DNA of 18,280 nucleotides from an uncultured Clostridium sp. (GTDB lineage: Bacteria > Bacillota > Clostridia > TANB77 > CAG-508): positions 1-18,280 of the forward strand of contig CAMSEM010000017.1 in NCBI GenBank assembly GCA_947057505.1, in the 5' to 3' direction. The notes under the pieces were generated by a model, which worked only from the letters and a program-made list of their open reading frames with translations, had not been told where the DNA came from and ran no database searches. The position numbers and the translations under genes are program-made. This document shows, piece by piece, positions 13,927-18,280 of this stretch. How positions within the stretch are numbered: position 1 is the first letter of the stretch; each line of letters begins with the position of its first letter.

Positions 13927-14082
13927 ATGAAAATAACAAAAAATAAAACTATCTTTATAAAAGAGCAAGAATATCAAAAAATGAAAAGAGAACTAGATAA
14001 AAAAAATAACTATTTTAGCCGAGAAGAAATCCAAAAATATATACAAAATACCAATAAAAATAACAAAAGAAAACATTCATAA
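13927..14082 (+). CDS. Small highly charged hypothetical protein
   Basis: A 51-codon frame begins at ATG 13927 after GCGGGTAA, a weak ribosome binding site, and ends at TAA 14080-14082. The product is basic, lysine- and asparagine-rich, and probably helical in its middle (KEQEYQKMKRELDKKNNYFS, then REEIQKYIQN). A terminator-like hairpin follows 36 bases later, which favours a real short transcript. I do not recognise a family. In such A-rich DNA, lysine-rich frames can arise by chance. Confidence 0.4.
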   Translation: MKITKNKTIFIKEQEYQKMKRELDKKNNYFSREEIQKYIQNTNKNNKRKHS

Positions 14083-14117
14083 ATAAAAAAATTAGATTCA
14101 AATTTTAATTAAAAATA

Positions 14118-14155
14118 AGAAGTATTTTCTAAAATTTAGTAAATACTTCTTTCAT
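14118..14155 (+). terminator. Terminator-like hairpin after the 13927 frame
   Basis: AGAAGTATTT (14118-14127) and AAATACTTCT (14141-14150) form a 10-bp stem with a 13-base loop, followed by TTCATTATT. Confidence 0.55.
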
Positions 14156-14310
14156 TATTAAATTAAAATAATAACATTATTAGAATAAATAAGCAACAAA
14201 TTTTATATAAAATAAGAAACGGCAATCATATTTCATAGGCAAGTTTCAATGTCGAAAGTTGTAGAATGGGCTTAGATAATAAAAAAAATAGAAAAAGTAA
14301 CAAGAAAAGC

Positions 14311-14339
14311 TTGCAATTTTTTAAAAAATCATATATAGT
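14311..14339 (+). promoter_or_regulatory. SigA-type promoter for comM
   Basis: TTGCAA (14311-14316) and TATAGT (14334-14339) are separated by 17 bases in an otherwise AT-rich stretch, 111 bases before the comM ATG. Confidence 0.6.
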
Positions 14340-14449
14340 CTTTTTAGATTTTAATCAAAATAAAGTTAAAATAGATTTTATTCAAAAATTATTTCAAAAA
14401 ATTTAAACTAAAGTACAACAAAATTATTTCTAAAAGGAGTTTCAAAAAA

Positions 14450-15987
14450 ATGTTATCTATCACAAAAACCATAGCCTTGCATGGATTAGAAGGCTTTTTA
14501 ATTGATGTTCAAGTAGATATTGCAGCAGGTATGCCATCATGGGATATTGTTGGTCTTCCAGATACTAGCATAAGAGAAGCAAAAGAAAGGATACAAACAG
14601 CTATTAAAAACTCAGGTTATGAGTTATTTAGCAGAAAAATAGTAATCAACTTAGCACCAGCAGCTATCAAAAAAGAAGGTTCTATATTTGACCTACCAAT
14701 GGCAGTTGGCATATTAAAAAGCTTAGGTGTTATTTATAAAAAGCAAAGTGAAAATACTTTATTAATAGGAGAACTCTCTTTAGATGGTAGGCTAAACTCA
14801 ATGAATGGTGCACTCCCAATTTGTATGGAAGCTAGAAGATTAGGTATGAAAACAGTTATTATGCCATATCAAAATGTAAAAGAAGCCTCTATTGTATCAG
14901 GGGTAAAAATAATAGGAGTTCATACTTTAAAAGAAGTAGTAAATTATTTAAATGAAGATCTAAACCTTCCCAACCATTATACTAGTTGGGAAAAATGTTT
15001 AGAAAAAGGTAAACAGTATAAGTTAGACTTTTCAGAAGTAAAAGGACAAGAAAATGTAAAAAGAGCAATAGAAGTAGCTGCTGCTGGTAGCCACAATGTT
15101 TTGCTTATTGGGTGTCCTGGTTCTCGGAAAAACTTTACTTTCTAGAAGAATACCATCTATTTTACCAGACTTAAGCTTTGAAGAAGCCCTAGAAATTACC
15201 AAAATACACAGTATAGCAGGTACCTTAAAAGAAAATATCCCAATTATAAACACAAGACCATTTCGTTTCCCACATCACACTATTTCCCCCACATCTTTAG
15301 TAGGGGGTGGCAAAATTCCAAAGCCAGGAGAAATTAGCTTAGCCCATTATGGCGTTTTATTTCTAGATGAACTCCCAGAATTTAATAAACATACTTTAGA
15401 AGTTTTAAGAGGGCCATTAGAAGATGGAATAATAACCATTAGTAGAGTAAATTCCACCTTAACTTATCCATGTGAGTTCATGTTTGTAGCATCTATGAAT
15501 CCATGTCCTTGTGGTTATTATGGGTCTAATGATAAAGAATGCACTTGTACTCCACAAGCAATTTCAAAATATATGGGAAAAATTAGTCGGACCACTATTA
15601 GATAGAATAGATATTCAAATAGAAGTATCTCCTGTAAAATATGAAAAGTTAGAAAGTGAAGAGATTGGAGAAACTTCTAAGAAAATAAAAGAGCGTGTAG
15701 ATAAGGCAAGAAAAATACAAACAGAAAGATATAAGCAAGAAAAAATATATTCTAACTCTAGTTTAACTCCAAAACTAATTGAAAAATATTGTAAGCTAGA
15801 CTTAAGTAGTAAAAAAATTTTAGAAAATGCATTTAATAAATTAGGCTTAAGTGCCAGAGCATATGGAAGAATTTTGAAAGTAGCAAGAACTATTGCAGAC
15901 TTAGAAGAAAAAACCAATATACAAAAATCACATATTGCAGAAGCAATCCAATATAGAAGCTTAGATAAGAAGTATTGGAAAAATTAA
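14450..15987 (+). CDS. comM: ComM/YifB AAA+ ATPase (Mg-chelatase-like), needs two +1 shifts at CGG codons
   Basis: With one C skipped at 15125 and one at 15588, the gene encodes 511 residues, the normal length of ComM/YifB. Residues 1-170 are the N-terminal ChlI-type domain (VQVDIAAGMPSWDIVGLPDT, NLAPAAIKKEGSIFDLPMAVG, LIGELSLDGRL). Walker A is GCPGSGKT, Walker B is VLFLDELPEF, a cysteine cluster (NPCPCGYYGSNDKECTC) follows, then SGPLLDRIDIQIEV and the C-terminal helical domain ending SHIAEAIQYRSLDKKYW. ComM is a DNA branch-migration helicase aiding integration of incoming DNA in transformation. Without the shifts the product would stop just after GCPGS, destroying Walker A. No other damage is seen in the 1.5 kb, so coding pressure appears intact. 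A GGAG ribosome binding site precedes the ATG. dprA and yraN follow. Confidence 0.93.
15125..15127 (+). other. In-frame CGG codon at +1 frameshift site (ComM Walker A)
   Basis: Codons read CCT GGT TCT CGG AAA AAC. Skipping C gives TCT GGA AAA ACT, restoring P-G-S-G-K-T. The frame-zero stop (TAG, 15143-15145) comes 15 bases after the CGG. Confidence 0.85.
15588..15590 (+). other. In-frame CGG codon at +1 frameshift site (ComM SGPLLDR)
   Basis: Codons read AAA ATT AGT CGG ACC ACT. Skipping C gives AGT GGA CCA CTA TTA GAT AGA (S-G-P-L-L-D-R). The frame-zero stop (TAG, 15603-15605) comes 12 bases after the CGG. Confidence 0.85.
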
Positions 15988-16194
15988 TTTACAATTTATT
16001 AACTTAAGGAATAGAAACAAATCTATAAAATACTAGTTTTTATGTTTTCTAAACAAAATAAACTTTATTTTTTATGGGATGCTTTGCTAACCAAGGATTT
16101 CTATGCTAGAAATATTAGATACCCACACGCTTTAAAACTTCGTACTTTATAGATTAAAAGCAATGATTAATTAAAAGAAAGAAGAGCAAAACCA

Positions 16195-17040
16195 ATGGAA
16201 ATAATAAAACAATTAGATAAAAGTTATCCAAGCAAATTACTACAGATTCAAAATCCACCAAAACAGCTATATGTAGAAGGAAATAAAGAATTATTGAACC
16301 AAGATTCTATTGCAATTGTAGGAAGTAGAAAAGCAACAGAGTATGGTATAAAATATACACAAATTTTTGCAAAGGAGTTATCAAAAGCAGGAATATGTGT
16401 TGTTAGTGGATTAGCCTCTGGAATTGATAGCATAGCACATATGCATTCTATGAAACAAAAAGGAAAAACAATAGCAGTATTAGGAAGTGGATTTAATTAT
16501 ATTTCACCAAAAGAAAACCAGTATTTATATCAACAAATTATTAAAAATGAAGGATGTATTGTAACAGAATATTCACAAGAAACAATGGAAAATAAAGCAA
16601 ATTATCCAAGAAGAAATCGAATTATTAGTGGACTGGCAATGGGAGTATTAGTAATGGAAGCAAAATATAGAAGCGGCAGTACTATTACTGCAAGATTAGC
16701 AATAAAGCAAAATAAAGAAGTATTTTGCATCCCAAATAGATTAGGCGAAAAAAATGGTTATGGCACCAATATGATGTTAAAAAATGGAGCTAATTTAGTT
16801 ACTTGCCCAGAAGATATTTTATTATTTTATAACCAAAGCATAGAAGAAATAGAACATACAAATATTCCAGAAGAATGTAAGAAAGTCTATGAACTAATTG
16901 GAAACTTACCAATTTCTATAAATGAGTTAGCAAAGCTAACAAATCAAAATATCGCACAGATAATGCAAAGTGTATGTGTGCTAGAAATAGAAGGTATCAT
17001 TAAGCATGTACCAGGAGATAAGTATATAAGAATCATATAG
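16195..17040 (+). CDS. dprA: DprA/Smf recombination mediator without the N-terminal SAM-like domain
   Basis: The 281-residue protein covers the extended Rossmann domain of DprA: LYVEGN near residue 25, IAIVGSRKATEYG, VVSGLASGIDSIAH, AVLGSGFNYISPKEN, the loop NYPRRNRIISGLAMGVLVME, then GSTITARLAIKQNKEVFCIP and GTNMMLKNGANLV. A C-terminal winged-helix domain follows (ISINELAKLTNQNIAQIMQ, LEIEGIIKHVPGDKYIRI). DprA loads RecA on single-stranded DNA in transformation. Many Firmicute DprA proteins carry about 70 more residues at the N-terminus (SAM-like), absent here. The 207 bases upstream contain no such coding sequence in any frame that I could find. The ribosome binding site is weak (AAGAAAGAAGAG). 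Placement between comM and yraN is the classical arrangement. Confidence 0.92.
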   Translation: MEIIKQLDKSYPSKLLQIQNPPKQLYVEGNKELLNQDSIAIVGSRKATEYGIKYTQIFAKELSKAGICVVSGLASGIDSIAHMHSMKQKGKTIAVLGSGFNYISPKENQYLYQQIIKNEGCIVTEYSQETMENKANYPRRNRIISGLAMGVLVMEAKYRSGSTITARLAIKQNKEVFCIPNRLGEKNGYGTNMMLKNGANLVTCPEDILLFYNQSIEEIEHTNIPEECKKVYELIGNLPISINELAKLTNQNIAQIMQSVCVLEIEGIIKHVPGDKYIRII

Positions 17041-17112
17041 AAAATAGAAAGTAATTTAAAATATACAAAGAAAAGTTATTCAATACAAAAAACTAAAGAA
17101 AGGATAGGTATA

Positions 17113-17169
17113 ATGTTTTTTATAGACTCATTATACAAGAAAGAAAAATGTACGAAAGGCATGAAGTAG
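17113..17169 (+). CDS. Possible 18-codon leader overlapping the start of yraN
   Basis: The best ribosome binding site in this spacer (AAAGGATAGG) precedes an ATG at 17113 that opens an 18-codon frame (MFFIDSLYKKEKCTKGMK) ending at TAG 17167-17169, 22 bases inside yraN. The yraN ATG itself has only a weak purine stretch before it. Translational coupling would explain this arrangement. The peptide is not recognised. Confidence 0.3.
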   Translation: MFFIDSLYKKEKCTKGMK

Positions 17170-17501
17170 GCAAGCAAGGAGAAAAGTATGCAAGTAATTA
17201 TCTACAAGAAAATGGGTATAAAATAATAAGACGTAATTTTAAATGTAAACAAGGGGAAATAGATATCATTGCAAAAGATAAACAAGAATATGTATTTATA
17301 GAAGTAAAAACAAGGCAAAACCTGCATTACGGAATGCCAAGCGAAGCGGTAACCAGAAAAAAGAAAAAGCACATTTGGAATGCTACTAAATATTATATAT
17401 ATTCTCATAAACTAGAAAATGAGTTGATTAGATTTGATGTAATAGAGGTTTTTAAGATAAAAGAAAGTTTTTATATCAATCATATAAAACAAATTATGTA
17501 G
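17148..17501 (+). CDS. yraN: YraN/UPF0102 family nuclease-fold protein
   Basis: The 117-residue protein has the usual UPF0102 length and order: GKQGEKYASNYLQENGYKII, RRNFKCKQGEIDIIAKDK, the PD-(D/E)XK-like core GEIDII...FIEVKTR, then the AVTRKKKKHIWNATKYYI helix and a final RFDVIEVF strand. The fold is that of endonuclease-like proteins; a role in DNA repair or uptake is suspected because it is widely linked to dprA, but it is not established here. The start is the ATG at 17148, inside a possible leader frame. The next feature downstream is a long inverted repeat rather than an ordinary terminator. Confidence 0.88.
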   Translation: MYERHEVGKQGEKYASNYLQENGYKIIRRNFKCKQGEIDIIAKDKQEYVFIEVKTRQNLHYGMPSEAVTRKKKKHIWNATKYYIYSHKLENELIRFDVIEVFKIKESFYINHIKQIM

Positions 17502-17513
17502 TTATAGTTCCCT

Positions 17514-17587
17514 TCTAAGTTTTGATATGATATAATTTGTTCAAGGAAGATGTGTTTGTTCTGGATTATATCATATCAAAACTTAGA
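17514..17587. repeat. 74-base structure with 23-bp perfect inverted arms
   Basis: Bases 17514-17536 and 17565-17587 are perfect reverse complements around a 28-base loop. Each arm contains GATATGATATAAT or its complement. On the plus strand the 3' side is followed by A's, and on the minus strand the T run lies before the stem, so it does not have terminator polarity on either strand. It lies between convergent yraN and the XRE gene. It may be a miniature inverted-repeat element, or a structured RNA preventing convergent transcripts from colliding. Confidence 0.7.
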
Positions 17588-17602
17588 AAAAAATATAGCT
17601 TA

Positions 17603-17932
17603 TTAATGCGTGGTTAAAAAATTAAGCAGATCATCAATAAGCTCCTTATCGCGAAGACTTAGTCTATTAATCTTATCATCATAACTGTCTTGATGGAACA
17701 AAGGATAATCACACAAAAATACACCTAAAATATCATTAGGAGTAATATGATAAACATTACAAAAAGCAAGTAGTGTATTAATACTACCTTTTAATTCTCC
17801 ACGTTCTATTTGACTAATATATCTAGGTGCAAGGCCACTAAGCTCTGCTACCTTTTCCTGTGTTAAATTATTTTTTCTCCTATAATCTCTTAGTATTCTA
17901 CCATATTCAATATTAATATCCTTTTTATCCAT
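17603..17932 (-). CDS. XRE-family transcription regulator
   Basis: The product from ATG 17932 is 109 residues. Residues about 8-65 form an XRE helix-turn-helix (YGRILRDYRRKNNLTQEKVA, ELSGLAPRYISQIERGELKG, then INTLLAFCNVYHITPNDIL). A short C-terminal helix (DKINRLSLRDKELIDDLLNFL) likely mediates dimers. The upstream GTG at 17941 overlaps the AGGTG ribosome binding site, so the ATG at 17932 is the better start. The gene is divergent from the prepilin-like gene, and two AACGCG repeats in the shared spacer are candidate binding sites. Such small XRE proteins usually repress their own and neighbouring promoters. Confidence 0.85.
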   Translation of the reverse strand: MDKKDINIEYGRILRDYRRKNNLTQEKVAELSGLAPRYISQIERGELKGSINTLLAFCNVYHITPNDILGVFLCDYPLFHQDSYDDKINRLSLRDKELIDDLLNFLTTH

Positions 17933-17987
17933 CCCAATCACCTAAAAATAATATTAACAGTTTATACACAAAATATACATGATATAA

Positions 17988-18007
17988 AACGCGAAAAAAA
18001 ACGCGTA
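17988..18007. promoter_or_regulatory. Tandem AACGCG(A/T)AAAAAA repeats, candidate XRE operator
   Basis: AACGCG at 17988-17993 recurs at 18000-18005 with a 12-base period, each followed by A-rich sequence. CG-containing words are rare in this window, which makes the pair stand out. It lies in the 221-base divergent spacer of the XRE and prepilin-like genes. Confidence 0.5.
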
Positions 18008-18025
18008 AAAAAATCAAAAAAAGTA

Positions 18026-18054
18026 TTTACAAGTCAAATGGTAAATAGTATAAT
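18026..18054 (+). promoter_or_regulatory. SigA-type promoter for the prepilin-like gene
   Basis: TTTACA (18026-18031) and TATAAT (18049-18054) have a 17-base spacer. The prepilin-like ATG follows 100 bases later, leaving room for a leader with a 21-codon frame (18083-18148). Confidence 0.75.
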
Positions 18055-18153
18055 CTTTTTAGAAAATATTAGCACTTTAGAAATGGAAGCCACAAAGAAT
18101 AGTTTAAATATAGTGAATTTCCATGAAAAGAAACAAAAGAAAGGATGAAGTAA

Positions 18154-18280
18154 ATGAACAAAAAACAAGAAAAGGCTATTACTTTAATTGCTTTAGTAGT
18201 CACCATTGTAGTACTTTTAATTTTAGCAGGAGTCAGCATTGTAGTGCTATTTGGAGATAATGGACTTATCAAGCAAGCTG
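18154..18280 (+). CDS. Type IV prepilin-like protein, N-terminus only (cut by window end)
   Basis: Forty-two codons are visible. The basic leader MNKKQEKA is followed by the hydrophobic pilin helix ITLIALVVTIVVLLILAGVS and GDNGLIKQA. This matches the clostridial class of prepilin or prepilin-like surface proteins whose mature end starts ITLIAL. Prepilin peptidase normally needs Gly at -1; here Ala precedes ITLIAL, which is a tolerated but less usual residue. An AAAGGATG ribosome binding site lies 5-9 bases before the ATG, and a good promoter is upstream. The rest of the protein, and hence its type (pilin, pseudopilin or repeat protein), is outside the window. Confidence 0.8.
   Translation, partial: MNKKQEKAITLIALVVTIVVLLILAGVSIVVLFGDNGLIKQA

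Larger units (their letters stand above)
13607..14449. other. 843-base region without a large gene
   Basis: Between the endolysin and comM there are three inverted repeats (13659/13727, 13776/13800, 13840/13866), two tiny reading frames (13765-13827 and 13927-14082), one terminator-like hairpin (14118-14150) and the comM promoter (14311-14339). TGTCGAA, the core of the Spo0A box, occurs at 13673 and 14251. I see no tRNA, integrase remnant or attachment-site repeat. The right end of the phage block probably lies here. Confidence 0.6.

Noticed and set aside
15096..15605. Three separate comM-region genes
   Set aside because: The pieces join into one ComM of normal length and motif order; the internal starts lack ribosome binding sites.
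17514..17587. Calling the long inverted repeat an intrinsic terminator
   Set aside because: No T run follows the stem on either strand; the A run on the plus strand is on the wrong side.

Overview
The window is strongly AT-rich, with poly-A-rich spacers, AGGAGG-type ribosome binding sites and family matches (S24 repressor, siphophage tail genes, prepilin of the ITLIALVVTIVVLLILAGVSI type, comM-dprA-yraN cluster) that point to a low-GC Firmicute, most likely an anaerobic clostridial-type bacterium. I cannot name the species.

Layout. Positions 1-655 hold remains of two insertion sequences: an IS110-type transposase and, on the minus strand, the first codons of an IS30-type transposase. Positions 938-3329 carry four chromosomal-type genes: an MmcQ/YjbR-like protein, an ArsC/Spx-like protein, a DUF4190+DUF4352 membrane protein, and an unusual zinc-ribbon/membrane-anchor/PASTA/double-Ltp protein. 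Tandem terminators follow. Positions 3571-13606 are a phage-derived block: a minus-strand S24 (CI-type) repressor, a divergent promoter region with a symmetric operator candidate, a Cro-like protein, a small membrane/coiled-coil protein, a sigma-like late activator, and then directly a siphophage tail and lysis set (tail terminator, tail tube, tail chaperones, an embedded membrane-protein 'moron', tape measure, small tail protein, baseplate hub, DUF859 fibre, holin remnant, CHAP endolysin). No integrase, replication, terminase, portal, protease or capsid gene is present. It is therefore a headless tail cluster, either a prophage remnant or a decaying tailocin-like locus. Positions 13607-14449 are non-coding or tiny-ORF DNA rich in inverted repeats. 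Positions 14450-17501 hold the competence/recombination cluster comM, dprA and yraN. A 74-base inverted-repeat structure separates this from a minus-strand XRE regulator, which is divergent from a prepilin-like gene cut by the window end.

Main observation. Four genes appear frameshifted in an identical way: the S24 repressor, the tail hub, and comM twice. In each case the reading frame meets a CGG codon, and skipping its C restores the frame as GGA or GGT (Gly) in a sensible, mostly highly conserved position (the GHSM serine motif of the repressor, the Walker A GSGKT of ComM, the SGPLLDRID motif of ComM). Those four are the only in-frame CGG codons I found in any gene of the window; all other CGG trinucleotides are out of frame or intergenic. 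This suggests either that CGG is an unassigned or starved codon at which the ribosome shifts +1, or that a systematic sequencing artefact inserts C before GG. Genuine decay is separate. It is confined to mobile DNA and looks different: one-base losses in A/T tracts, a nonsense codon and a deletion joining the tail fibre to the holin.
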